Positions 7,967-15,660 of a stretch of DNA of 31,106 nucleotides are shown in pieces. This DNA comes from Persebacter sp051009035 (GTDB lineage: Bacteria > Pseudomonadota > Gammaproteobacteria > Tethybacterales > Persebacteraceae). The DNA lies in contig JBPCWY010000054.1 of assembly GCA_051009035.1 (NCBI GenBank), forward strand, positions 1-31,106, written 5' to 3'. Positions within the stretch are counted from its first letter, which is position 1. Every line of letters starts with the position of its first letter. The notes under the pieces are model-generated. The model saw only the letters and a program-made list of their open reading frames with translations. It made no database searches and was not told where the DNA came from. Position numbers and translations under genes: made by a program.

Positions 7967-8432
7967 AAAATTTGTTTTCGGGGACGCCGGACATTGCATC
8001 GCGTTCGGTTTCGGCGCGGGATTATTGCCGCGCGCGCCCGGCACATTCGGCTCGCTGCTTGCGTTTCCGCTGTATTGGGCGGCGGCGTTTTTGCCGCTGT
8101 TTGCGCAATGGTTTTGCGGCGCGCTGTTGTTTGCGGCGGGCGTTTGGCTGTGCGGGCGAGCGGGGCGCGCATTAAACAAAGAAGACGACCGCGGCATGGT
8201 CTTGGACGAAATTGCCGCGTTTTATTTTGTATTGCTCGCCGTCCCCGATGCGTGGCAGTGGCAGGGCGCGGCGTTTGCGGCGTTTCGTTTTTTTGACGCG
8301 GCAAAACCGCCGCCGGTGAATTGGCTGGATAAAAACATCAAAGGCGGCTGGGGCGTGATGCTGGACGATGCGGCGGCGGCGGCATTAACCTGCGCGTTGA
8401 TTTACGGTTTAATATTCGCCGCGCGCATGTAA
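7944..8432 (+). CDS. pgpA: Phosphatidylglycerophosphatase A
   Basis: A 162-residue inner-membrane phosphatase that turns phosphatidylglycerophosphate into phosphatidylglycerol. The conserved PgpA features are present: RAPGTFGSLLAFP near residue 25, DDRGMVLDEIAAF with the acidic active-site residues, and FRFFDAAKPPPVNWLDK followed by GGWGVMLDD. Hydrophobic helices lie between them. The start is the ATG at 7944, inside the end of thiL; this matches the family N-terminus. The TAA overlaps the pncC ATG by one base. Confidence 0.93.
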   Translation: MNTTSANKKFVFGDAGHCIAFGFGAGLLPRAPGTFGSLLAFPLYWAAAFLPLFAQWFCGALLFAAGVWLCGRAGRALNKEDDRGMVLDEIAAFYFVLLAVPDAWQWQGAAFAAFRFFDAAKPPPVNWLDKNIKGGWGVMLDDAAAAALTCALIYGLIFAARM

Positions 8433-8944
8433 TGCCAAACAACAACGCAATGTTAAACGAAGAATTATTGCGCTTGGCAAAAGAAGCGGGCGGGCTTGCG
8501 GCGCGGCGCGGCGCGGTATTGTCGTCTGCGGAATCCTGCACGGGCGGTTTGGTTGCGGCGGCGTTGACGCACTGGCCGGGTTCTTCGCGCTGGTTCGGGC
8601 GCGGTTTTGTATGTTATTCCAACGAAGCCAAAACGGAAATGCTGCAAGTCCCGCCGCCGCTGTTGCGCGAATTCGGCGCGGTCAGCGAACAAACCGCCGC
8701 CGCCATGTGCGCGGGCGCGGGCGATTTTTCCATGTCAATTACCGGCATCGCCGGACCGTCCGGCGGCAATGGTGAAAAACCGGCGGGAACGGTATGTTTT
8801 GCATGGCGCGCGGGCGGCGCAACAAAAACCGAAACGCATTATTTTAAAGGCGTGCGCGAAAAAGTCCGCCTGCAAGCGGCATGCCATGCCCTGCGCGAAA
8901 TAACAAAAATGTTAAAAGAAATACCGGCAAAAACGCCGGAATAA
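8432..8944 (+). CDS. pncC: Nicotinamide-nucleotide amidohydrolase (CinA C-terminal domain type)
   Basis: A 170-residue stand-alone CinA C-terminal domain. These enzymes deamidate NMN to NaMN and so recycle the product of NAD-dependent DNA ligase. The motif SSAESCTGG (31-39) carries the catalytic Ser; YSNEAK (62-67) holds the expected Lys. GIAGPSGG with KPAGTV (about 105-121) completes the signature. Length is normal for PncC. It is the last gene of the tesA-led chain. No clear intrinsic terminator follows, only T-rich sequence. Confidence 0.9.
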   Translation: MPNNNAMLNEELLRLAKEAGGLAARRGAVLSSAESCTGGLVAAALTHWPGSSRWFGRGFVCYSNEAKTEMLQVPPPLLREFGAVSEQTAAAMCAGAGDFSMSITGIAGPSGGNGEKPAGTVCFAWRAGGATKTETHYFKGVREKVRLQAACHALREITKMLKEIPAKTPE

Positions 8945-9078
8945 TTTTTTCGGATAAATATTAAATAAAGTTTCGGAAAATACCGGAACAAATTTTAACG
9001 CCGCCCGCCCGAATTTTCCATTCCTGTTTTTGCAGAAATGGAAAATATTTAGGAGTAAAAAGTATTTAATAAAGACAT

Positions 9079-9189
9079 GTCATTCCCGCGCAGGCGGGAA
9101 TCCAGCCCTTTCCGCGAAACGGAAACTTACGGCGCAAACGGAGGGAGCGGCTTGCGCCGCCGGTTTGGATTCCCGCCTGCGCGGGAATG
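9079..9189. repeat. Repeat element R2: dRS3-like element with conserved interior
   Basis: The end palindromes are ATTCCCGCGCAGGCGGGAAT (9082-9101) and ATTCCCGCCTGCGCGGGAAT (9169-9188), inverted relative to each other. The interior carries two short hairpins, TCCGCGAAACGGA and GCGGCTTGCGCCGC, which recur in R3 and, on the other strand, in R5. The 20-base palindromes match the Neisseria dRS3 form ATTCCC-N8-GGGAAT exactly. Confidence 0.9.
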
Positions 9190-9270
9190 GGAAATATTTA
9201 AGAATAATGAAAAATATTTAGAAATGAAAGAAAATATTTAAGAGTGAAAGGTATTTAATTAAAACATGCC
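9189..9270. repeat. AT-rich direct repeat array next to R2
   Basis: Three to four imperfect units of about 20 bases, each built on AAATATTTAAGA followed by a TGAAAG-like end. A related pair precedes R2 at about 9040-9078, and a similar array precedes R3 (11836-11893). In R2 this array stands where the other elements carry the GC-richer satellite tail. Confidence 0.65.
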
Positions 9271-9516
9271 ATTCTCGTAAAAATGGAAATCTCTTTATTA
9301 ATTGCGCGCATGTTTTCGCCGCGCGGAAAGGGCGGGTTTTCGCCGGAATTGCGAAAGCGGCGGCGGGCAAAATTTCTTACATTGCAAGCGGCAAATAAAT
9401 TTCCGCCTCCGCGGGAATTGAGCGGGGGCGGCGAATCCGCAAACTGCAAATTAAACATGCATTAAATAAAAGTATTATTTTATGCGGAAAATTTTGCATA
9501 CTTGTCCGGCAGCGGC

Positions 9517-9543
9517 TTGTTTTTGCGGTTTGCCGTGTATAAT
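9517..9543 (+). promoter_or_regulatory. argB promoter, predicted leaderless
   Basis: A perfect -10 TATAAT lies at 9538-9543 with a partial -35 TTGTTT at 9517-9522 (15-base spacing). The gap between the -10 and the argB ATG is exactly six bases, so the expected +1 is the A of the ATG. No ribosome binding site exists. Confidence 0.65.
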
Positions 9544-9549
9544 GCCGCC

Positions 9550-10419
9550 ATGATTCGTTCCGAAATCGCCCGCAAAATCGGCACGCTGTCCGAGGCGTTG
9601 CCGTATATCCGCCGTTATCACGGCAAAACGATTGTCGTTAAATACGGCGGCAACGCCATGTCCGATACCGCCCTGCAACGGGCGTTTGCGCGCGATATTG
9701 CGCTGTTGAAACTTGTCGGCATCAATCCGGTCGTGGTGCATGGCGGCGGACCGCAAATTAACGCCGCGCTCAAACGCATGGGGTTGCCCGCGCGGTTTGT
9801 GGAAGGGATGCGTTATACGGACGGCGATACGATGGAGATTGTGGAAATGGTGCTGGGCGGTTTGGTGAATTCCAAAATCGTGCAGATGATTAACGACGCC
9901 GGGGCGCGGGCGGTGGGGCTGACCGGCAAAGACGGCGGCTTGTTGCGGGCGCGGCGCATCAAAGTCAAAAGCGGCAAAGACGAAGTGGATATCGGGCTTG
10001 TCGGCGGCGTGGAAGAAGTTTGTCCGGATGTCGTGGCGCGGCTGGAAGGGGGCGGTTTTATTCCGGTGATTGCGCCGGTGGGGGCGGATTCCGGCGGCGG
10101 CGCTTTAAATATTAACGCCGACATGGCCGCGGCGCACATTGCCGCGGCGTTAAATGCGGAAGCGCTTTTGTTGTTAACCAACACGCCCGGCGTTTTGGAT
10201 AAAAAACAAAAACTGGTTCCCGAACTCACCGCGGCGAAAGCGCGCGCGATGTTAAAATCGGGCGCCGTCTCCGGCGGCATGAAACCCAAAACGGAATGCG
10301 CGTTGTTTGCCGTCGCCAACGGCGTCCGCTCGTGCCGCATCGTCAATGGCGCGGAAACGCACGCGCTGTTGCTGGAAGTATTCACCGACGCCGGGGCCGG
10401 GACGCGGATTGTAAAATGA
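9550..10419 (+). CDS. argB: Acetylglutamate kinase
   Basis: A 289-residue ArgB, which phosphorylates N-acetylglutamate in the second step of arginine synthesis. VVKYGGNAM (29-37) binds ATP phosphate, HGGGPQI (64-70) binds the substrate, and the N-terminal helix IARKIGTLSEALPYIRRY fits the arginine-sensitive hexameric type. The start is the ATG at 9550. An in-frame ATG at 9502 would add 16 residues not seen in the family and would put the promoter inside the gene. The 3' end overlaps ampG by 4 bases (ATGA). Repeat element R2 lies upstream. Confidence 0.95.
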   Translation: MIRSEIARKIGTLSEALPYIRRYHGKTIVVKYGGNAMSDTALQRAFARDIALLKLVGINPVVVHGGGPQINAALKRMGLPARFVEGMRYTDGDTMEIVEMVLGGLVNSKIVQMINDAGARAVGLTGKDGGLLRARRIKVKSGKDEVDIGLVGGVEEVCPDVVARLEGGGFIPVIAPVGADSGGGALNINADMAAAHIAAALNAEALLLLTNTPGVLDKKQKLVPELTAAKARAMLKSGAVSGGMKPKTECALFAVANGVRSCRIVNGAETHALLLEVFTDAGAGTRIVK

Positions 10420-11771
10420 ACGGCACATGGCGCGGCGCGCTGTCCGCTTACCGCGATTCGCGCATGGCAAAAATTTTACTGCTCGGTTTTATCAGCGGTT
10501 TTCCGTGGCTGCTTATCGGCTCCATGCTTTCGCTGTGGCTGAAAGAGGAAGGGCTTTCGCGCACCGGCATCGGGCTTTTTGGATTGGCGTTTTCTGTGTA
10601 TGCATTAAACGCGCTGTGGGCGCCGCTGGTGGACGGCGCGCGCATTCCGTTATTATCGGTTTTTGGAAAACGGCGGGCGTGGATTCTCGCGATGCAGGCG
10701 GTGATTGCGGGGGCGATGATTGGATTGGCGTTGTTGCCTTCGGCGGCGGAATCGCTCGCGCTGGCGGCGGCGTTTATTTTTACGATTGCGTTGGCGAGCG
10801 CAACGCAGGATGTCGCCGTGGACGCGTTGCGGATTGAATTAATCGGCAGGGACGAAACCGAAAAAATAGGACCGGGCGCGGCGATGGCGACTTCCGGGTG
10901 GTGGCTTGGTTTTGGCGGCGGCAAGGCGTTTGCGCTGCCGTTTGTCGCTTTTTTACAAGGCGCGGGAATCGCCGGCGCGTGGCAAAAAGGATATTTGGCG
11001 TTAACCGCCGTCGTTATTTTATCGTGCGCGCTGTTAATTATTTTCGTCCATGAAAAACCCGCGTACAAAAAAACGCCCGCAAAAAATTCCGACTCCGGCG
11101 AATCTTTCGCGCCGGAATCTCTCCCGCTTCGCGCCGCGCAAATTTACGCGCAGCCGGTTAAGAATTTTATTTCGCAATATACGATTAATTTGGCGCTGTT
11201 GCTGCTCGCGTTTATTTTCTTTTTTAAAATCGGCGAAGCGTTTTTGGGGCGGATGTCCATCGTGTTTTACAAAGAAATCGGTTTTTCCAAAAACGAAATC
11301 GGATTGCTGTCCGGCGGTTTGGGGACAATCACGGTATGCATTTTCGCCGTGCTGGGAAGCGGCATCAACGCGCGTTACGGATTATACAAGGGAATCATTA
11401 TCGGCGGTTTGGCGATGGCGGCGACCAATTTTTTATTCGCCGCGCTCGCCCTCTGGCCGGAGCGGTGGCTGTTTGGAATCGCCGTCGTCGCCGACCAGTT
11501 TACGACTTCGGTATCCACCGTCGCGTTTGTCGCGTTTTTGTCGCAACTATGCGCGCGCGAATACGCCGCAACGCAATACGCCGCGCTGGCGTCTTTGGGA
11601 AATTTATCGCGCACGACTTTGGCGGCGGGAAGCGGTTTTTTAATAGACGGATTGGGCGGCAACTGGCCGCTGTTTTTTCTCATTACCGTGCTGATGGTTT
11701 CGCCTTCGCTATTAATCCTTGTTTGGCAACGGCGGCGCGTGGAACCATTAATGCGCGGCGAAACGGGATAG
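10416..11771 (+). CDS. ampG: AmpG-like muropeptide permease (MFS)
   Basis: A 451-residue transporter with about twelve membrane helices. AmpG imports anhydro-muropeptides from the periplasm for peptidoglycan recycling. Matching features are the start YRDSRMAKILLLGFISGFPW, the SLWLKEEGLSRTGIGLFGL stretch after helix 1, ATQDVAVDALRIELI in helix 4-5, and GFSKNEIG in the second half. Slightly shorter than the E. coli protein. The ATG at 10416 overlaps the argB stop; the longer frame seen upstream runs through argB and is not used. The gene ends in an intrinsic terminator. The pairing with argB looks like chance operon packing. Confidence 0.9.
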   Translation: MNGTWRGALSAYRDSRMAKILLLGFISGFPWLLIGSMLSLWLKEEGLSRTGIGLFGLAFSVYALNALWAPLVDGARIPLLSVFGKRRAWILAMQAVIAGAMIGLALLPSAAESLALAAAFIFTIALASATQDVAVDALRIELIGRDETEKIGPGAAMATSGWWLGFGGGKAFALPFVAFLQGAGIAGAWQKGYLALTAVVILSCALLIIFVHEKPAYKKTPAKNSDSGESFAPESLPLRAAQIYAQPVKNFISQYTINLALLLLAFIFFFKIGEAFLGRMSIVFYKEIGFSKNEIGLLSGGLGTITVCIFAVLGSGINARYGLYKGIIIGGLAMAATNFLFAALALWPERWLFGIAVVADQFTTSVSTVAFVAFLSQLCAREYAATQYAALASLGNLSRTTLAAGSGFLIDGLGGNWPLFFLITVLMVSPSLLILVWQRRRVEPLMRGETG

Positions 11772-11787
11772 CCGCGCCCGTTTTTTT
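11753..11787 (+). terminator. Intrinsic terminator of argB-ampG
   Basis: Arms GCGCGGC (11753-11759) and GCCGCGC (11771-11777) pair over an 11-base loop. CCG and then seven T residues (11781-11787) follow. The ampG stop codon lies within the hairpin. Confidence 0.75.
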
Positions 11788-11835
11788 CGGAATAAAATAT
11801 TCGCCGCCAACAAAACAGCGCGGGCTTTCGCAGGA

Positions 11836-11893
11836 ATGGGGAGTATAGAGTATTGGAAAGAGAGTATTGAAAGAAAAGTATTAAAAAAATCAT
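11836..11893. repeat. AT-rich direct repeat array before R3
   Basis: Units built on GAGTATTGAAAGA recur three to four times at about 13-17 base spacing and end directly at the CATG that opens R3. Similar to the arrays beside R2. Confidence 0.6.
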
Positions 11894-12008
11894 GTCATTC
11901 CTGCGAAAGCAGGAATCCATTTCTTTTCGCGAAGCGGAAACTTACGCCGCCGGCGGCAACGGAGCGGCTTGCGCCGCTGCTCTGGATTCCTGCCTTCGCA
12001 GGAATGAC
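11894..12008. repeat. Repeat element R3: dRS3-like element with conserved interior
   Basis: The end palindromes are ATTCCTGCGAAAGCAGGAAT (11897-11916) and ATTCCTGCCTTCGCAGGAAT (11986-12005). Both outer edges extend to CATGTCATTCC and its complement. The interior hairpins TTCGCGAAGCGGAA and AGCGGCTTGCGCCGCT match R2. Same orientation as R2. Confidence 0.9.
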
Positions 12009-12057
12009 ATGAATGTGGGCAGGAATGATATGAGTGTGGGCAGGAATGGCATGAGTA
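12001..12057. repeat. Satellite tail of R3
   Basis: Two full copies and one partial copy of a 21-base unit that begins GGAATGACATGA and ends TGTGGGCA. The unit starts with the last bases of the right palindrome of R3. One copy plus a partial follows R4 (12231-12264). Confidence 0.8.
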
Positions 12058-12137
12058 TAATTTGGCGCTTGCCATTTGTCGCATTTCGTCTTTCGCCGTT
12101 ATTCGCCGTTAGCCGCTATTCAATTGCTTCCCTTTTC

Positions 12138-12239
12138 GTCATTCCCGCGCAGGCGGGAATCCAAAGCGTTAACTTTGGCGGATGAGCGAAACTTTAAGGC
12201 GCAGCCGCTGCTTTGGATTCCTGCTTTCGCAGGAATGAC
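12138..12239. repeat. Repeat element R4: dRS3-like element
   Basis: The left palindrome ATTCCCGCGCAGGCGGGAAT (12141-12160) is of the R2 type and the right one ATTCCTGCTTTCGCAGGAAT (12217-12236) of the R3 type, so the element looks like a hybrid. The interior keeps only the right part of the family sequence (GCGAAACTTTAAGGCG, then CAGCCGCTGCTTTGG). The satellite tail follows on the same side as in R3. Confidence 0.88.
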
Positions 12240-12355
12240 ATGAGTGTGGGCAGGAATGACATGAGATTGGATTCCCGAATGCGCGGAAATGGATGCGGAA
12301 AAAATGGCGGCGGAAAAAAATGCGCGCGGGGCGCGACGTTTTGCGGCAAATCGTA

Positions 12356-12361
12356 TACAAT
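12356..12361 (+). promoter_or_regulatory. -10 box of tusA, predicted leaderless
   Basis: TACAAT (preceded by TA, as in TATACAAT) ends exactly six bases before the tusA ATG. No good -35 is visible at 17 bases. No Shine-Dalgarno lies between. Confidence 0.55.
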
Positions 12362-12367
12362 AAACGC

Positions 12368-12601
12368 ATGGAGGAAGAATTTGACCGGGAAATTGATTTG
12401 AGCGGGTTGCGCTGTCCGTTGCCCGTGTTGCGCGTCAAAAAAGCGCTCGGCGAAATGCGCCCCGGCGGCGTGTTGCGCGCGTTTGCCACCGACCCGGGCG
12501 CGGCGGAAGATATTCCGGCGTTTCTCAAACAATCGGGAAATACTTTGCGCGAAACCGCGTCCGCGCCGGGCGGGCGGTTTTTTATCATCGTCAAACGATG
12601 A
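12368..12601 (+). CDS. tusA: TusA/SirA family sulfurtransferase
   Basis: A 77-residue sulfur-carrier protein. DLSGLRCPLPVLRVKKAL holds the CPxP motif with the persulfide-bearing Cys16. The rest is the usual two-layer sandwich with the acidic AFATDPGAAEDIPAF stretch. These proteins relay sulfur for tRNA thiolation or molybdenum cofactor maturation; the next gene, mog, makes the latter link plausible. The ATG at 12368 is chosen because the family begins there. The in-frame ATG at 12293 would translate promoter and repeat sequence. It overlaps mog by 4 bases. Confidence 0.9.
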   Translation: MEEEFDREIDLSGLRCPLPVLRVKKALGEMRPGGVLRAFATDPGAAEDIPAFLKQSGNTLRETASAPGGRFFIIVKR

Positions 12602-13137
12602 GCGGGGCGGAAATGGCGGTCGGCTTGCTGTCCGTTTCGGACCGCGCCAGCCGCGGCGATTACCAAGACCGCGGCGTCCCGGGAATGCAAGCGTGGCTAC
12701 AAAAAGTTTTAATTTCGCCATGGCGCGCCGTGTCCGCCGTCGTGCCGGACGACTTCGCCGAAGTGTGCGCGGCGTTGCGCAAAATGATTGACGAAGACGG
12801 ATGCCGTTTGGTGCTGACCGCGGGCGGCACCGGACCCGCGCCGCGCGACATTACGCCGGAAGCGACCCGCGCCGTGTGCGAGCGCGAAATCCCCGGCTTT
12901 GGCGAAGAGATGCGGCGCGCCAATTTGCGTTATGTGCCGACCGCGATTTTGTCGCGGCAAACGGCGTGCGTGCGCGGGCGCGCGCTGGTTGTCAATTTGC
13001 CCGGACAACCGAAAGCGGCGGGCGAAACTTTGGACGCGGTATTCGCCGCCGTGCCGTATTGTTTGGATTTAATCGGCTCGCCGGGGATGGAAACCGACCC
13101 CGAAATATTGCGCGCGTTTCGTCCGGCGCAAAAATGA
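12598..13137 (+). CDS. mog: Molybdopterin adenylyltransferase
   Basis: A 179-residue MogA that adenylates molybdopterin before molybdate insertion. VGLLSVSDRASRGDYQDRGV at the N-terminus, TAGGTGPAPRD (74-84) for ATP/pterin binding, EIPGFGEEMR, and NLPGQPKAAGETL near residue 133 are diagnostic of MogA rather than MoaB. No other molybdenum cofactor gene is in the window. It overlaps tusA and the DUF2062 gene by ATGA joins, so all three are probably co-translated. Confidence 0.93.
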   Translation: MSGAEMAVGLLSVSDRASRGDYQDRGVPGMQAWLQKVLISPWRAVSAVVPDDFAEVCAALRKMIDEDGCRLVLTAGGTGPAPRDITPEATRAVCEREIPGFGEEMRRANLRYVPTAILSRQTACVRGRALVVNLPGQPKAAGETLDAVFAAVPYCLDLIGSPGMETDPEILRAFRPAQK

Positions 13138-13712
13138 CCGAAAGATTTTTTCGCGTTTTGGCGTATTACATCCGCGCCAACGAGCGGCTGATTCTCAACA
13201 AACTGCGCATGCGCCCGGACGCGCCGCTTGCCAAATTTATCCACGCCGATTTAATCCGCTTTACGCGCACGCGCGTATGCCGCGGCATGTCGGTCGGCAT
13301 GTTTTGGGCGTTTGTGCCGATGCCGTTCCAAATGGTTCCCGCCGTTTTGTTTTGCTGGCTGGCGCGCGCCAACGCGCCGGTTGCGCTGGTATGCGTTTGG
13401 ATTTCCAATCCGTTTACTTATTTGCCGATTTTTTCGGCGCAATACCAAATCGGCGCGTGGCTTTTCGGCGGCGAAGACGGCGGCTGGAACGGTTTGCGCG
13501 TCCTCGCCGAAAACGGCGAAGTATGGGAATTGTTAAAAACGGCGGGCCCGGTTTTTTACCAGGGCGCGCTGGCGACTTCGGTTTTTATGTCGGCGGCGGG
13601 ATATGCGGCGGGGCGGATAATGTTTTATTATCTGGAAAAAAGAAACCGGCGAAAAGTGCGCCTCGCCCGCAAAGCGGCGCGGCATTCCGGAACGCATGCG
13701 CACCCGCGTTAA
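13134..13712 (+). CDS. DUF2062 membrane protein
   Basis: A 192-residue protein of unknown function with two to three membrane helices. The DUF2062 pattern is clear: RGMSVGMFWAFVPMPFQM (50-67), then WISNPFTYLPIF (89-100), and a last helix near 150-175 followed by a basic tail. The charged N-terminal 45 residues are cytoplasmic. The ATG at 13134 overlaps the mog stop, and the 3' end overlaps trpF by 17 bases. Members are often annotated only as hypothetical or as a flagellar or glycosyltransferase neighbour; nothing here points to a partner. Confidence 0.85.
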   Translation: MTERFFRVLAYYIRANERLILNKLRMRPDAPLAKFIHADLIRFTRTRVCRGMSVGMFWAFVPMPFQMVPAVLFCWLARANAPVALVCVWISNPFTYLPIFSAQYQIGAWLFGGEDGGWNGLRVLAENGEVWELLKTAGPVFYQGALATSVFMSAAGYAAGRIMFYYLEKRNRRKVRLARKAARHSGTHAHPR

Positions 13713-14322
13713 GTTTTGCGGCATCGTCCGCCCCGAAGACGCGCGCGCCGCGGCGGACGCGGGGGCGGACGCGGTCGGGCTGGTGTTTTATCCGCCCGCA
13801 TCCGCGGCGTTGGAGGCGGACGCCGCCGCCGCCGTTTGCCGCGCCGTCCCGCCGTTTGTGGAAACCGTCGCGCTTTTTGCGGACGCCGCGGCGGAATACG
13901 CCGCCGATATTATCCGCCGCGTCCGCCCTTCGCTGCTGCAATTTCACGGCGACGAAAGCGCCGAATATTGCAAATCATTCGGCGCGCCGTATATTAAAGC
14001 CGCGCGGGTCGGATGCGCCGAAGACATTGCGCGCGTATTGCGCGAACACGGCGGGGCGCGGGGCGTTTTGTTGGATTCTAAAACGCCGGGAAAATACGGC
14101 GGCAGCGGCGAGATGTTTGACTGGAATTTAATTCCCGCCCAATCCCCGTTGCCGCTTATTATCGCCGGCGGATTAACCGCGGCAACCGCCGGCGCATTAA
14201 TCTCCGCGCACCGCCCTTACGCGGCGGATGTTTCAAGCGGCATCGCGGCGGAGGGGGATAAAAGGCGGAAAGATTCTGCTAAAATGCGGGCGTTTATGAA
14301 AGCCGTGCGCGATGCCGAATAA
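13696..14322 (+). CDS. trpF: Phosphoribosylanthranilate isomerase
   Basis: A 208-residue TIM-barrel enzyme, third step of tryptophan synthesis from chorismate. Catalytic Cys8 is in VKFCG and the catalytic Asp127 in LLDSKTPGKYGGSG. The phosphate-binding end reads IAGGLTAATAG and DVSSGIAAEGDKRRKD. Length is normal. Its start lies within the DUF2062 gene, and its end overlaps trpB by 11 bases, the usual trpFB order of beta- and many gammaproteobacteria. Confidence 0.95.
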   Translation: MRTRVKFCGIVRPEDARAAADAGADAVGLVFYPPASAALEADAAAAVCRAVPPFVETVALFADAAAEYAADIIRRVRPSLLQFHGDESAEYCKSFGAPYIKAARVGCAEDIARVLREHGGARGVLLDSKTPGKYGGSGEMFDWNLIPAQSPLPLIIAGGLTAATAGALISAHRPYAADVSSGIAAEGDKRRKDSAKMRAFMKAVRDAE

Positions 14323-15511
14323 ACCGTATTCCATGCCCGATGAAAACGGGCGCTTCGGCGCGTTTGGCGGAAGCTACGCCGCCGAAACGCTTGCCGCGCC
14401 GCTTGCCGCATTGCGCGCGGCTTACGCTGCCTGCCGTTTGGACGAAGAATTTCACCGCGAGTTTCGCGAAACGCTTGCGCGTTATGTCGGGCGTCCGACT
14501 CCGATATACCATGCGCGGCGGTTGGGCGAATTTTGCGGGGGCGCGCAAATTTATCTTAAGCGGGAAGATTTAAACCACACCGGCGCGCATAAAATTAATA
14601 ACGCCGCGGGGCAAATTATGCTGGCGCGGCGCATGAACAAACGGCGCATTATCGCCGAAACCGGCGCCGGACAACACGGCGTTGCAACGGCGACGGTATG
14701 CGCGCGCGAAGGCATGGAATGCGCCGTGTTTATGGGCGCGGAAGACATGCGGCGGCAGGCGCCGAATGTATTGCGGATGCGGCTGTTGGGGGCGGAAGTG
14801 CGCGCCGTGGAAAGCGGCTCGCGGACGCTCAAAGACGCGCTCAACGAAGCGTTGCGCGACTGGGTGACGCATGTGGACGATACTTTTTATGTTATCGGTT
14901 CCGTCGCCGGTCCGCATCCGTATCCGGCGATGGTGCGCGATTTTCAATCGGTCATCGGCGAAGAATGTCTGGCGCAAATGCCGGAAGTAGCGGGGCGGCA
15001 GCCCGATGCAATTGTCGCCTGCGTCGGGGGCGGCTCAAACGCGATGGGAATTTTTTATCCTTACATTTCGCATGCCGGTGTCGCGCTTGTCGGCGCGGAA
15101 GCGGGCGGTGCGGGCGGGCATGGCGCGGCGGCGTTGTGTTGCGGCCGTCCGGGCGTTTTGCATGGTTCGTATTCGTATTTGTTGCAGGACGAAGACGGGC
15201 AAGTTTTGGAAACCGATTCTATTTCCGCCGGTTTGGATTATCCGGGAGTAGGTCCGGAGCATTCTTATCTTAAAGAAACGGGGCGGGCGGAATATGTTTC
15301 GGTGTCGGACGAAGAAGCGCTCGCCGCGTTTGACAATTTATGCCGTTTGGAAGGAATTATCCCCGCGCTGGAATCGGCGCACGCCTTGGCGCGCGCGGAA
15401 AAAATGGCGGCGCAAATGGATAAAGACAAAATTATTTTAGTCAATTTATCCGGGCGCGGCGACAAAGATTTGCGCGCGGTTTTTCGCGCCAAAAATTGGA
15501 AAGAAGAATAA
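14312..15511 (+). CDS. trpB: Tryptophan synthase beta chain
   Basis: A 399-residue TrpB that condenses indole with serine. The PLP lysine is Lys94 in GAHKINNA; other family marks are KREDLNHTGAHK, ETGAGQHGVATA, the phosphate-binding GGGSNAMGIF, and SGRGDKDL at the C-terminus. The ATG at 14312 lies inside trpF; an ATG at 14333 (MPDENGRFGAFGG) is equally possible and closer to the family start. Normally trpA follows directly, but here the gene is followed by a 149-base gap and convergent nlpD. A weak hairpin (GCATTAAA/TTTAATGC, 15540-15559) lies in that gap. Confidence 0.95.
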   Translation: MPNKPYSMPDENGRFGAFGGSYAAETLAAPLAALRAAYAACRLDEEFHREFRETLARYVGRPTPIYHARRLGEFCGGAQIYLKREDLNHTGAHKINNAAGQIMLARRMNKRRIIAETGAGQHGVATATVCAREGMECAVFMGAEDMRRQAPNVLRMRLLGAEVRAVESGSRTLKDALNEALRDWVTHVDDTFYVIGSVAGPHPYPAMVRDFQSVIGEECLAQMPEVAGRQPDAIVACVGGGSNAMGIFYPYISHAGVALVGAEAGGAGGHGAAALCCGRPGVLHGSYSYLLQDEDGQVLETDSISAGLDYPGVGPEHSYLKETGRAEYVSVSDEEALAAFDNLCRLEGIIPALESAHALARAEKMAAQMDKDKIILVNLSGRGDKDLRAVFRAKNWKEE

Positions 15512-15660
15512 CCGCCGCCCGCGGGCAGTTTTCCGCGGCGCATTAAATAATTTTAATGCCGTTGGTTGCGGTTATGAATTGTTTTGATTGCGATGCATAA
15601 AAAAGCGCGGCGGGGATTAAAAAATTATTCGGAGGCGGGGCGTTGTCCGGTTTTTCGGTT

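Larger units (their letters stand above)
8945..9549. other. 605-base gap made of repeat elements, no gene
   Basis: No credible gene is present; open frames here only translate repeats. In order it holds a degenerate solitary palindrome (9020-9039, ATTCCTGTTTTTGCAGAAAT), AT-rich units, repeat element R2 (9079-9189), an array of AT-rich units (9189-9270), a purine-rich stretch to 9475 with nothing recognised, and the argB promoter. Confidence 0.8.
11772..12367. other. 596-base gap made of repeat elements, no gene
   Basis: Contents in order: the ampG terminator, a partial right-end palindrome near 11822-11835, an AT-rich array, element R3, its satellite tail, a plain stretch 12058-12137 with short CGCCGTTATT-like repeats, element R4 with its tail, a degenerate palindrome at 12271-12290, and the tusA promoter. 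Frames here yield only repeat-derived peptides. Confidence 0.8.

Noticed and set aside
9283..9465. 60-codon frame between R2 and argB
   Set aside because: No family, no start signal, and it overlaps a repeat-derived region on both strands.
11892..12185. 97-codon frame over R3 and R4
   Set aside because: Encodes only repeat-derived peptides (SFLRKQES type).
251..12239. Repeats as a possible CRISPR array
   Set aside because: No regular spacing or unique spacers, and the units are inverted, not direct.
15540..15559. Hairpin GCATTAAA-TAAT-TTTAATGC as a terminator between trpB and nlpD
   Set aside because: AT-rich stem without a following T-run; too weak to call.
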